Shown here in pieces: positions 27,591 to 36,963 of a stretch of DNA of 64,000 nucleotides (position 1 is the first letter of the stretch; every line of letters starts with the position of its first letter). Position numbers and translations under genes: made by a program. The DNA is from an uncultured Fodinibius sp. (GTDB lineage: Bacteria > Bacteroidota > Rhodothermia > Balneolales > Balneolaceae). The notes beneath the pieces were generated by a model that worked only from the letters and a program-made list of their open reading frames with translations, was not told where the DNA came from and made no database searches. The stretch covers positions 248,001 to 312,000 of the forward strand of contig CAJXOG010000001.1 in NCBI GenBank assembly GCA_913057775.1. Reading direction: 5' to 3'.

Positions 27591-28949
27591 CTACAACTTC
27601 TTCCAAAACCACTTCGCAGTTTCAAAATTCGTAACTTCCTCCAGAGTAGCAATCATTTCCCCAATAGTACCTACATCCTCTCGTTGCAACGCCCTCACAA
27701 ATGATTGGAAATCGGCATTGCCAATACGCTGGTGAAGCTCGTGCAATAGCACAGGCCCTTTATTATATGATAATGTACCATCGAGACGGGGAGTCCACTC
27801 GCTGAAACTCGGCGCACCCTTGGCATTTTGGCGTGCCTCTTCCAGTTGCTCTTGAAAAATAGCATCACCGTATGTTTGGCGGAGCACTAGCCAAGATTCA
27901 TATTCTGCAAACGATTCATTCAAGAAGTTGTGGCGGCTCATGGGATTCACCGAATCTGTCCACCAGAGATGTGCTGCTTCGTGCGCTATTAATCCAAAAA
28001 GAGTTGTGTCGGGCTCAATTTCATGCCTAAGAGCGATGAGTCCGGTGCGCGCATAACTGCTTGGAAGAGCCCGTTCAACTGGTGCCAGGGTAATACGAAG
28101 CGAGTTAGTTTCGCTACCCCCTTGAAAGTGCTGTGCATAGTGATTTAAAATCTGACCGGTTCGATCAGCTACAAAGGATGTCAGCGAATCGGGTGCTCCG
28201 CTGTGGTACACCGTTACGGGTACTGCTCCAGAGGTGTACTTTTGCGTTTGCATCTGATCAGAAATGATAAGCGGCACGTCAGGACCGGGTTCGTTAGACT
28301 GGATATACCAACCTGTAGATGTTTTCTCCAGCGATCCAGTGCTAACCACTTCATAGTTCTCGGGCAGATCGAGCTGTGCCTCAAAGGTAAATCGCTTGAT
28401 GGAAGCGTGTACCGTTACCCACATAGTTTCAATGGGCAACTCAATCCAATGGGGTGTTATAACAGCGCCCCCAATGCCGGGAATTTGCTCATTTTGAATC
28501 TGTCCATCGTATTTCCAACTCACAGCTATCGGATTGGAAGAGGTGGCAGTGCGCGTTAAGGGGACCGTAACAACTTTAGTATGCAAGGTATCTTCCCCAC
28601 CGAAATGCCATGGATTTGTCGCGTATCCGTCCACAGCTGATCCGGTGAGTGCCTCTAGTTTGAGCGCATCATGAAGCAAAAAACGAAGTGTGTCAGAAGG
28701 TTTATCCGGCACAAAGCGCATATCAATCGTCACATTGAATTGACCTGAATCGGGTTGAATCTGTGCCTTAACCTTATAGTGCGTAGTGCTATCGGGAAAG
28801 ACTGTCTGATCCGAAGAGGAACCCATCGTAGACTCGCAACCGAATACAAAAAGTGTAAACAATACGAGTGCTGCAGCTATGCAAAATACTGATTTAAATA
28901 TCGGAGATGCGATTTTTAATTCCCGCAAATTACAAAATGAAAACTCCAT
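27591..28949 (-). CDS. M1-like metallopeptidase lipoprotein
   Basis: A 452-residue predicted lipoprotein (lipobox FVFGC, Cys 38). The zinc site HEAAH at 323-327 is followed 17 residues later by E345 in LNESFAEY, as in M1 peptidases (whose usual spacing is 18). The first part of the protein has the all-beta sandwich expected for the family. The exopeptidase GxMEN motif is not seen; the corresponding stretch reads ARTGLIALRHE. Aminopeptidase activity is therefore uncertain. It stands alone between tRNA-Leu and a response regulator. Confidence 0.8.
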   Translation of the reverse strand: MEFSFCNLRELKIASPIFKSVFCIAAALVLFTLFVFGCESTMGSSSDQTVFPDSTTHYKVKAQIQPDSGQFNVTIDMRFVPDKPSDTLRFLLHDALKLEALTGSAVDGYATNPWHFGGEDTLHTKVVTVPLTRTATSSNPIAVSWKYDGQIQNEQIPGIGGAVITPHWIELPIETMWVTVHASIKRFTFEAQLDLPENYEVVSTGSLEKTSTGWYIQSNEPGPDVPLIISDQMQTQKYTSGAVPVTVYHSGAPDSLTSFVADRTGQILNHYAQHFQGGSETNSLRITLAPVERALPSSYARTGLIALRHEIEPDTTLFGLIAHEAAHLWWTDSVNPMSRHNFLNESFAEYESWLVLRQTYGDAIFQEQLEEARQNAKGAPSFSEWTPRLDGTLSYNKGPVLLHELHQRIGNADFQSFVRALQREDVGTIGEMIATLEEVTNFETAKWFWKKL

Positions 28950-29234
28950 TTCTTTTTTAGCATATATCTATACCGGATTTTTTTCAAAAATACGAAAAAC
29001 ATCCAAAGGTGTTACAAAACTTTAGGAAAGCTAGAAGCTGTATCATTTAGAATGGTTATCACTAAAAATATCCAGTATTGAATATCTAACCTTTTCACAA
29101 TATACATCCCATGATATCAAGATTATGCAGGATCAAAATCGGCCAAAAAAGAATAAGACGACCCCAAAAGTCAGATATATAAATTTTTCTCTGAAACAGG
29201 GTGAAAACTAGAGGAAAGAAATAGAATTATATTG

Positions 29235-29651
29235 CTATAGCTTGCTGTTTTGGCAAGCTCCCTGCCCGATTAGCTTACTCTCTTTTAAGAGGTCTTTTAT
29301 TACGGTTATCAATGACTGGTATTCAAAAGGTTTTTTTATAAAACCATCGGCCCCTATAGCATCCACCTTTTTGCGGATCAGGGTATCGGCTTTCGAGGAG
29401 ATCAAAAAGCACGGGATGTTTTCCCCTTCGGATAAATTCCTGACCTCTTCAATCAGTTCAAAGCCGTTTAGTTCTGGCATATGGATATCAGAAATAATCA
29501 AGTCTGGTCTATCAAGCGAAACAGCTTTAATCAAGTCAGGACCATTGCTGTAAGCCTCAACGGCAAACCCCTCCCTTTGCAAAACTTTTTCCAATAAAAT
29601 AAGCTGGATGGGAGAATCATCTACAATAAATATTTTGGCCTGTTTCATCAA
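29235..29651 (-). CDS. Single-domain response regulator
   Basis: A 138-residue CheY-like receiver with D11/D12, phospho-acceptor D55 (ISDIHMP), S85 and K107 (FIKKPF). It has only a short tail and no output domain. There is no histidine kinase next to it. The start ATG is doubled (MMK). It may act through protein-protein contacts or in a phosphorelay. Confidence 0.9.
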   Translation of the reverse strand: MMKQAKIFIVDDSPIQLILLEKVLQREGFAVEAYSNGPDLIKAVSLDRPDLIISDIHMPELNGFELIEEVRNLSEGENIPCFLISSKADTLIRKKVDAIGADGFIKKPFEYQSLITVIKDLLKESKLIGQGACQNSKL

Positions 29652-29920
29652 CTTCTGAATAATTAGGAGTAAGAGATTATTTTTAAATTTATGGCTATAG
29701 CCTGTAATGATATTATTTCATTTAAAGGTAAAGCTTATAAAACTTTCTGTCGTTTAAGTTTTATTAATTAAATATTTTCTAATTCTTATCCTCCTGTCAA
29801 TATTTTCCATACACAAAGCCCTGTTTTTATTTACTTTAGGAACCAATTATAAATAAGATAGTTAAAAATAGACGGCCATAATTACATGGCTCTATTACTC
29901 AATTAACTATCGAGGTTTGT

Positions 29921-31396
29921 ATGAAAAAGATATACTTATATATCAAGTATGAAATGGTGTGTTTTTTTACGGTGTTGATGATGATTTCATCCCCTGCATT
30001 ATCACAGGAAATACCGGTAACAACTACCAGCAATGAAGCAAAGGCATTATTTATTGATGGAAGAGCGCTTTTTGATAACATCAGGTTTGATGAAGCCCGT
30101 GAAGTCTTTGACAGAGCTCTACAAGAAGACCCTGATTTTGCCCTTGCCAATATTTATCGAACCATTGTGGCAACAACCGATAATGACTTTGAAAGACATC
30201 TCACCAGAGCATTAAATAACAAAGACCAGATTTCTGAGGGAGAACGCTTACTCATTGAGGCCGTCAACGCCAATGCTCAAAATAGACCTATGCAAGCTAT
30301 TGCATTGCTAAAAAATGCAATAGAGCAATATCCCTCTGATAAACGCCTGCACCATCAACTGGCAATTTATTATCAAAGCTCAAATATGACTAAAGAAGCT
30401 GAGGAACAATTATATTCTGTAATTAATTTAGATGATAAATTTGCTCCAGCCTATAACAACTTGGGATATCTCCATAAAGATCTAGGCGATTATGAAAAAG
30501 CAGAAAGAGCTTTTAATACCTACATCAGCTTACTTCCCGAAGAGGCAAATCCACACGACTCAATAGCCGACTTGTATACCAAAATGGGAGAACACGATTT
30601 AGCTATTGAACATTATAACAAGGCACTGAAATTAAATCCCAATTTTTATTTCTCGCAACAAAAAATTGGAAATATTCTGGTGTTTAAAGGATTATATAAA
30701 GATGGGCGACAAGCCTATAAAAAAGCTATCGCCATAGCTCCTTCTGTTAGCAATAAAGTTTTTATGCATCAGGCTTTAGCCAACACGTACCTGTATGAGG
30801 ATAATTTTGATCAAGCTCTCCAAGAAACAGATGCCGCGATTAGATGGGCCGAGCAGGAATCACTTTCTGAAAATGCGGCGACGCTTTATCAGATAAAGGC
30901 ACTAATTAATCTTGAACGAGGTGATATCGAAGAAGCAGAAAAAAGTTTGGATGCATGTAATAATATAATGGCGAACAATAAACTAACTGAAAACAGAAAA
31001 CACAATTTGGAACTTTTATCACTACGAAATGAAGTTATAAAAGCCACCAAACAGCAAAACTTTGACAAAGCCGGTGCAAAAGTAGAAAAAATTCATGAAT
31101 ATGCTTCACAGTCCGGCAATAACAGTGAAATGGATATGTATCATATGCTTAACGGAATTGTAGCCTATGGACAGAACAATTTTACCAAAGCTGTGAAAGA
31201 ACTCAAGAAAAGTGATTCCAATAATATATACGGGCAATTTTATCTGGGAATGAGTTATCAAAAATCTGGAATGAGTGAAGAAGCCCAAAAGATATTCAAG
31301 AACATATCTAAGTGGAATGAACACTCTCTTGAATACGCATTGGTTCGAAACAAAGCACAGGCTATGGCAAAAATGGATATGGCTGTTGAGGAATAA
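29921..31396 (+). CDS. Secreted tetratricopeptide-repeat protein
   Basis: A 491-residue protein with a signal peptide (cleavage near ALSQ, about 28) and multiple TPR units. Clear ones are KALFIDGRALFDNIRFDEA, then YNNLGYLHKDLGDYEKAERAF (about 175) and HDSIADLYTKMGEHDLAIEHYNKALKLNP (about 210, in shortened form). The C-terminal half continues with helical repeats. A periplasmic scaffold role is likely, with unknown partners. A terminator follows it. Confidence 0.85.
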   Translation: MKKIYLYIKYEMVCFFTVLMMISSPALSQEIPVTTTSNEAKALFIDGRALFDNIRFDEAREVFDRALQEDPDFALANIYRTIVATTDNDFERHLTRALNNKDQISEGERLLIEAVNANAQNRPMQAIALLKNAIEQYPSDKRLHHQLAIYYQSSNMTKEAEEQLYSVINLDDKFAPAYNNLGYLHKDLGDYEKAERAFNTYISLLPEEANPHDSIADLYTKMGEHDLAIEHYNKALKLNPNFYFSQQKIGNILVFKGLYKDGRQAYKKAIAIAPSVSNKVFMHQALANTYLYEDNFDQALQETDAAIRWAEQESLSENAATLYQIKALINLERGDIEEAEKSLDACNNIMANNKLTENRKHNLELLSLRNEVIKATKQQNFDKAGAKVEKIHEYASQSGNNSEMDMYHMLNGIVAYGQNNFTKAVKELKKSDSNNIYGQFYLGMSYQKSGMSEEAQKIFKNISKWNEHSLEYALVRNKAQAMAKMDMAVEE

Positions 31397-31445
31397 CCTT
31401 TCTCTATTTTGCAAAGCTGTACCACTCGAATTTTTCCATTTTTAA

Positions 31446-31485
31446 AGGCAGGATATGCAATTTCGTATATCCTGTCTTTTTATTT
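31446..31485 (+). terminator. Rho-independent terminator after the TPR gene
   Basis: An 11-bp stem with one G-T pair (31446-31456 with 31467-31477) is followed by a T-rich tract. It lies about 50 bases past the TPR gene stop, reading on the plus strand. Confidence 0.75.
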
Positions 31486-31638
31486 AGATATCAATATTGT
31501 ATTTATAAATACACTAAGATATGACTATTTGTGCTATTTTAAGCATAATTTAAGCTTAGGATTGTAAAATTAGTGCGAATTTTGCATACTAAGTCAAATA
31601 ATATCACTCCAATTTGCAAAATAGCTCTCAAAGTATAT

Positions 31639-32037
31639 ATGGCTCAAGATGCCCAATTAAAATCTAAAAAAGTACTGATTGTAGAAGATGACAGTATTCA
31701 GCAGATAGTCCTTGAGCGTATCATCAATCAAATGGGACATACTGTTATTGGTTCCAGCTCTAAAGGTTCTCAAGCTATTGAATCGGCACTACGTATAGGG
31801 GCTGTTGATCTTATTTTAATGGATATCAATCTTGCTGATGAAGTTGACGGTATTGAAGCAGCTAAAGAAATTAATAAACATCGCGATGTTAAGTTGATTT
31901 ACATCACCTCGTCTGAGGATCCAGAAGATCTAAAACGGGCCAAAGAGACGGATTTCGTGGCCTATCTAACGAAACCATTAGTAAAAGAGAGCTTAGAAAG
32001 CGCCTTTGATAAAGCATTTGCAAATGCTTCTTTGTAA
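31639..32037 (+). CDS. Single-domain response regulator
   Basis: A 132-residue receiver domain with E16/D17/D18, phospho-acceptor D62 (LMDINL), T90 and K112 (LTKPL). The start is the ATG at 31639; an upstream GTG extends the frame by 22 codons of unrelated composition. The segment ADEVDGIEAA is typical of receivers found in sensor-kinase systems. It is followed by an acidic repeat protein on the same strand, 120 bases on. No kinase is nearby. Confidence 0.88.
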   Translation: MAQDAQLKSKKVLIVEDDSIQQIVLERIINQMGHTVIGSSSKGSQAIESALRIGAVDLILMDINLADEVDGIEAAKEINKHRDVKLIYITSSEDPEDLKRAKETDFVAYLTKPLVKESLESAFDKAFANASL

Positions 32038-32157
32038 TTTATTATTTTACTATTACAAAATTCTAACTCTAAAAGGCTTTTATTAATAGTTTTTAATTAG
32101 TGGTTCTGCTATGAATTTCAGAAAATATACACAACGAAAATCCAACTAATTAATACC

Positions 32158-33837
32158 ATGAAGGTATCAGAAGCTTTTTTAGTAAACACAAAGAATTTCG
32201 CACCAATTATTGAAACATTGGTGAACTACGATGAAGATGACATCGTAGTTAATAGCGATCTTTTAGAACGCCTTTCGTATTCTGATCCTAATGATCTGTT
32301 AGTAATTCGAATTTTGAAAGATTTTTCTATCATCGACAACGATGGTAAACCAGGGAAATACTTTGAAGAATTCAAAAATCCAGAGACTACAAAAATTGCA
32401 TTAGCCAAAGGACTTGTCACTGCTTACGAAGGAATTTTTGATCAACATCCAGACATTCATCAACAGCAGCCGGAAAAAATAAAAGAGGTTTTTGAAAACC
32501 ATTTTAAAGATAAAAAAACGGATCTCATCATTAAGTATATTTCCGGAACGTTTGAAAAAATTGTCTCCCATGTAGGGATATCTACTATTGATAAAGTGCT
32601 CAATGAAGAAATAGACAATGAAAAAGTTGGTGCAGAAGTTGCAGCTGTCGAAGCTTCTGAAAAAAGCAACAATAGTAATGGGAGTGGCCATACTAATAAT
32701 CATACCGACAGTGACAAAAATGACCAACAAGTTAAAAGAGAAGAGATTAGTGAAAATAATATCGATGACTTTTTAAGTAGTTTTGAATCATCAGATTCAA
32801 AAGATAATTCTTTTGATATCTCAAATAATCAATCGCAAAGTTCTCCTGAGAATAAAAGTCAAGAAGAGGATCCATCTATTCAGGAATTTGATAATAACAT
32901 AGAGGAGGAAACAAATATGTCTACTGAAACCAAAAAGAAAAACGAGCAAAATTCCGAACCCAAAGAACTCTCTGATACTCTAGAGGACATAGAAGAAAAA
33001 GATTCTGAAGAGATAGATAATAGTGATGAACTGGAAGATGGGGACGAATTGAATTTTGATAAAGACGAACAAACAGACCAAGAATCTGAATCAACCTCCT
33101 CTGAAGCAGATCTGGAAAATGAAAACACAAACATTCATCCCATTGATCTTGAAGTGCCTATGTCTCAAGCAACGAAATCGACTAACGCCATGCAAAATGT
33201 GACTAAACAACATGAATTCGTAAAAAAAGCATTGCTTCGTAAGTCAGACTTGCTCCACAAGATGAAGCGATGGGAAGAGCTTGTACCAACACTTGAAGAA
33301 ATAATTGATCGGTACGACAATGAGGAAAATGTTGATTTTAAAGAGGCCGTAGAACGTGCTGTTATCCGTCGAGCTATTGCTTTTCTAAAGCTAGATAAAA
33401 ATGATGAAGCCCTGCCCGCCTTAAACTCAGTTATCAGTCGTTTCAAAGATTCAGATAATGATGAGTTTTATGAGCAAGCTTCACGGGCTATGCTTTTCAA
33501 GGCTAATATACTAGAAAAGAAAAATGCTTCTTCTGATGAATTACTGCCTCTTTACAATACCATCATTGATAGATTAGATTCTAATTCTGAGCTGTTGATG
33601 AAAGAAAAGCTTGATGAAATTCATTGCAGAAGGTTTGACCTAATTGTTGATGAAGGCGATACCTCTTCGCTGCTGGATGCCAGTGAAGAGCTTATCAACA
33701 GATTCAAAGACTCCAATAAGCATCAGGAATATCTGCAAAAAGCCATGATCCTTCGGGCTGAAACCCTTGATGAGATGGGCGAAGATGAGGATGCATTACA
33801 AGCCTACGATGAGTTTCTAAAACGATTCGGAAACTAA
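32158..33837 (+). CDS. Acidic linker and helical-repeat protein, unknown function
   Basis: A 559-residue protein in three parts. Residues 1-155 look globular and helical. Residues about 155-320 are a low-complexity linker rich in Asp, Glu, Asn and Ser with no tandem repeat. Residues about 325-559 are helical repeats resembling TPRs (RWEELVPTLEEIIDRYDN, then DEALPALNSVISRFKD). No signal peptide or membrane helix is seen, so a cytoplasmic scaffold is likely. I do not recognise the family. A strong terminator follows. Confidence 0.75.
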   Translation: MKVSEAFLVNTKNFAPIIETLVNYDEDDIVVNSDLLERLSYSDPNDLLVIRILKDFSIIDNDGKPGKYFEEFKNPETTKIALAKGLVTAYEGIFDQHPDIHQQQPEKIKEVFENHFKDKKTDLIIKYISGTFEKIVSHVGISTIDKVLNEEIDNEKVGAEVAAVEASEKSNNSNGSGHTNNHTDSDKNDQQVKREEISENNIDDFLSSFESSDSKDNSFDISNNQSQSSPENKSQEEDPSIQEFDNNIEEETNMSTETKKKNEQNSEPKELSDTLEDIEEKDSEEIDNSDELEDGDELNFDKDEQTDQESESTSSEADLENENTNIHPIDLEVPMSQATKSTNAMQNVTKQHEFVKKALLRKSDLLHKMKRWEELVPTLEEIIDRYDNEENVDFKEAVERAVIRRAIAFLKLDKNDEALPALNSVISRFKDSDNDEFYEQASRAMLFKANILEKKNASSDELLPLYNTIIDRLDSNSELLMKEKLDEIHCRRFDLIVDEGDTSSLLDASEELINRFKDSNKHQEYLQKAMILRAETLDEMGEDEDALQAYDEFLKRFGN

Positions 33838-33860
33838 AAGTTCAAAGGTAATACTGTTAA

Positions 33861-33892
33861 AAGGCGATGTGTATTAACACATCGCCTTTTTT
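33861..33892 (+). terminator. Rho-independent terminator
   Basis: A perfect 12-bp stem (33861-33872 with 33877-33888) with loop ATTA is followed by TTTTTT. It lies 24 bases after the stop of the acidic repeat-protein gene. Confidence 0.9.
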
Positions 33893-33987
33893 ATTTGCGC
33901 CTATTTGGGATATTCTTTCTTTCCTGTTTTTTAGCAGTTTATACCATAACTAAAACAGAAATTTCTTAAATAGAATTATACCCTGTT

Positions 33988-35163
33988 ATGAATATTAAAA
34001 AGTTTAGGGAAAACACCGCTGGCACAAAGAATGTCATCCATTTCAATAATGCCGGCGCCTCACTAATGCCGAAGGTTGTTTCAGAAAGTGTAATAACTTA
34101 TCTGCGCGAGGAATCCTTGTATGGAGGGTACGAAACAGCAGATAAAAACAGGGAATCTATAGAGCAGACTTATTCTGTAATTGGAAGATTCATCAACGCT
34201 CAACCCGATGAAATCGCCCTGCTTGAAAATGCAACCGCCGCCTGGAACTTGGCATTATTTTCGATTGATTTTAAAGATGGGGATCGAATCCTGACTTCTA
34301 AGTCAGAGTATGCCAGTAATTATCTTTCCTATTTACGACTCCAGGAAAAAGTAGATATCAAAATTGAGGTTGTTCCCAATGACGAGCATGGTCAAACATC
34401 CGTAACCTCACTTGAAAAAATGATGGATAGAAACGTCAAATTAATCAGCATCACCCACATACCCACCAACAGCGGACTCGTTAACCCAATCGAAAAAATT
34501 GGTGATGTTGCTCAAAAGTACGACTGTTTTTATTTAGTGGATGCTTGTCAGTCAGTAGGCCAATACCCCGTTGATGTACAAAAAGTTGGTTGCGATATGC
34601 TTTCGGCGACAGGACGAAAATACCTGCGCGGTCCTCGAGGTACCGGTTTTTTATACATCAAAAGGGATCAAATCGAAAACCTCCTCCCTCCTTTTATTGA
34701 TCTGCACGCAGCTGAATGGACATCAGAGAAAGAGTATGAAATCCGTAATGATGCACGCAGGTTTGAAAATTGGGAAATGAACTATGCCGGGATTATCGGA
34801 TTAAAAAAAGCCGTGCAATATGCCAGCGATATAGGAATCAATCGAATCTGGAAACGTGTTACTAAGCTGGCAGAAAAACTACGCTGGGAATTAGCAAAAT
34901 TGTCCGCGATTACTGTTCATGATATTGGAGAAATAAAAGGAGGTATTGTTACTTTCACGGTCGATTCCGTATCAGCCCAAGAAGTAAAAAATTATCTTTC
35001 TAAAAATCGAATCAACGTAAGCACTTCATCCAAAAGCAGTACACTGTTGGATATGAAGGATAGAAATCTCTCTGAACTTGTCAGGGCATCAGTCCATTAT
35101 TACAACACCGAAAATGAAATAGATCAGTTCATCGATGCTCTTAAAAACATGGCAAATCAGTAA
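33988..35163 (+). CDS. Class V aminotransferase
   Basis: A 391-residue PLP-dependent enzyme of the cysteine desulfurase / isopenicillin N epimerase-like group. The N-terminal IHFNNAGASLMP, D185 (LVDACQSVGQ) and the Schiff-base lysine K211 (SATGRKYLRGPRGTGFLY) are visible. The usual mobile loop Cys of desulfurases is not apparent; the region has STSSKSSTLLD. The substrate cannot be told from the sequence. It is monocistronic, and its stop lies 3 bases from the convergent ABC exporter gene. Confidence 0.85.
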   Translation: MNIKKFRENTAGTKNVIHFNNAGASLMPKVVSESVITYLREESLYGGYETADKNRESIEQTYSVIGRFINAQPDEIALLENATAAWNLALFSIDFKDGDRILTSKSEYASNYLSYLRLQEKVDIKIEVVPNDEHGQTSVTSLEKMMDRNVKLISITHIPTNSGLVNPIEKIGDVAQKYDCFYLVDACQSVGQYPVDVQKVGCDMLSATGRKYLRGPRGTGFLYIKRDQIENLLPPFIDLHAAEWTSEKEYEIRNDARRFENWEMNYAGIIGLKKAVQYASDIGINRIWKRVTKLAEKLRWELAKLSAITVHDIGEIKGGIVTFTVDSVSAQEVKNYLSKNRINVSTSSKSSTLLDMKDRNLSELVRASVHYYNTENEIDQFIDALKNMANQ

Positions 35164-35166
35164 TCC

Positions 35167-36951
35167 CTATTCCGATTTTACTGTTGGTAGCAACTCATCT
35201 TTATACTGCAATTCGTAAAGCTTGCGATAAATCCCCTCTTCCTTTTCGATGAGCTGTTGGTGAGTTCCCCGTTCCCTGATCTCCCCTTTGTGCATGACTA
35301 AGATTTTGTCAGCCCCTTGTATCGTTGACAAGCGGTGAGCAATCACGATAGAGGTGCGGCCCTCCATTAACTTTTTGAACGCTTTATTTACTGTCTCTTC
35401 CGTCTCAGAGTCTACGCTGGATGTTGCTTCATCAAGAATAAGGATATTGGGATCATAGACCATCGCGCGTATAAAGCAGATAAGTTGCCGCTGCCCCATA
35501 GAAATAGATTGCCCTCGCTCGCTGAGTTCATAATTATATCCATTGGGCAGTTTACTGATAAAAGTATCAGCTCCAATTTCCCGGGAAGTCGCAATAACTT
35601 CTTCTTTGGATATTTTAGGATTCCCGAGCGTAATATTTTCCATAATACTGCCGGAGAAAAGCGCATTATCTTGTAATACCAACGCGAAATTAGAGCGCAA
35701 TTCTTGCAACGTCAGATCTCTTATATCTTTACCATCAATTTTTATAGATCCTTCATCAATATCATAATATCGGAGCAATAAATTAATGATCGTTGATTTC
35801 CCGGCTCCAGTTGCTCCGACAAAGGCAATTGTTTTTCCGGGCTCGGCCTCAAAAGAGACGTCTTTTAGCACCGTTTCCTCTTTGTTGTAACTAAACCAGA
35901 CATTTTCAAACTCAATTTCACCGTTAACCTCACCGATATGTTCAGGCTCTATAGGATCTGTGATCTCATTTTCAGTATCCAATATATTGAAAATACGCTC
36001 TGATGATGCCAGCGCCGATTGTAGCGTATTAAACTTCTCTGAAAGTCCTTGTATTGGTCGAAAGAAATCTCGCACGTACTGCACAAAGGCCAGCAAGATT
36101 CCAAAGGTTACCTGTCCCATTAAAGCACGACCACCGCCATACCAAATCACCAAAGCCATCGCCAAACTGGCGATAATTTCTACTAGCGGCCAAAAGATGG
36201 CAAAGTAAAAAATCGTTTCAATATACGCTTCACGATGAGCGGCATTGATATCCTTGAACTTCTCCCTTTCCCGTTCCTCTTTACTAAAGAGTTGTACGAT
36301 GGCCATGCCGTTAATATGCTCCTGCACAAAAGAATTCAAACGAGATATCTGATCACGAACATTAAGAAATGAAACCCGTACTTTTGCTTTAAACACAAAG
36401 GTAGCGTAAAACAAGATGGGCAATACTGAGATCGCAACCAAGGACAACTCCCAGCTCATGCTGAACATAAAATACAGAATGAAGAAAATGCGAAACATAT
36501 CCCCAATAATATTCACCACTCCATCGCTTAAAAGATCACTCAGCGCTTCAATATCGCTAGTGGTTCGGGTAATTAAACGGCCAATGGGATTTTTATCAAA
36601 GAACTGTACATGCAGCGACTGTATCTTTTGAAACACTGCATTACGCAAATTGAATAAGGTACCCTGTCCAAACCAGCGGGTTAAATAAGTATTAGCGACG
36701 AGCAGTAAAAACTCACCAACCAAAGCACCTACAAGCAGTAAAACAATCCAAAGTAGTCCCTGGAAATCCTTATTGCGAATGTACTCATCAACGGCGATTT
36801 GGGTAAGCTTGGGACGTATCGTTCCCATGAAGGCCGCACTTAGGGTAAGTGCAATGCCCAGCAGTACATACCATCGATAAGGTCGAATAAATTGATAAAG
36901 CCGCCGAAGAAGATCTGAATCGACGGCTTTATCAGTTGTTGAATTGCTCAC
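35167..36951 (-). CDS. ABC exporter half-transporter, intact-site subunit
   Basis: A 594-residue half-transporter with six membrane helices, then an ATPase domain: Walker A GATGAGKST, signature SISMGQRQL, Walker B ILILDEATSSVD with the catalytic Glu. It probably pairs with the second half at 38324-40126, whose Walker B carries Asp instead of Glu, as in heterodimeric exporters of the MdlAB / TM287-288 type. The RNase Z gene lies between them, with only 12 bases before this gene. Export of a lipid or drug is inferred; the substrate is not known. Confidence 0.88.
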   Translation of the reverse strand: MSNSTTDKAVDSDLLRRLYQFIRPYRWYVLLGIALTLSAAFMGTIRPKLTQIAVDEYIRNKDFQGLLWIVLLLVGALVGEFLLLVANTYLTRWFGQGTLFNLRNAVFQKIQSLHVQFFDKNPIGRLITRTTSDIEALSDLLSDGVVNIIGDMFRIFFILYFMFSMSWELSLVAISVLPILFYATFVFKAKVRVSFLNVRDQISRLNSFVQEHINGMAIVQLFSKEEREREKFKDINAAHREAYIETIFYFAIFWPLVEIIASLAMALVIWYGGGRALMGQVTFGILLAFVQYVRDFFRPIQGLSEKFNTLQSALASSERIFNILDTENEITDPIEPEHIGEVNGEIEFENVWFSYNKEETVLKDVSFEAEPGKTIAFVGATGAGKSTIINLLLRYYDIDEGSIKIDGKDIRDLTLQELRSNFALVLQDNALFSGSIMENITLGNPKISKEEVIATSREIGADTFISKLPNGYNYELSERGQSISMGQRQLICFIRAMVYDPNILILDEATSSVDSETEETVNKAFKKLMEGRTSIVIAHRLSTIQGADKILVMHKGEIRERGTHQQLIEKEEGIYRKLYELQYKDELLPTVKSE

Positions 36952-36963
36952 ACTACGAGTTGT

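Noticed and set aside
32880-33134. Possible tandem repeat or amplified acidic tract in the repeat-protein gene
   Set aside because: The segment is low-complexity (Asp, Glu, Ser, Asn), but I could not find a repeated unit.
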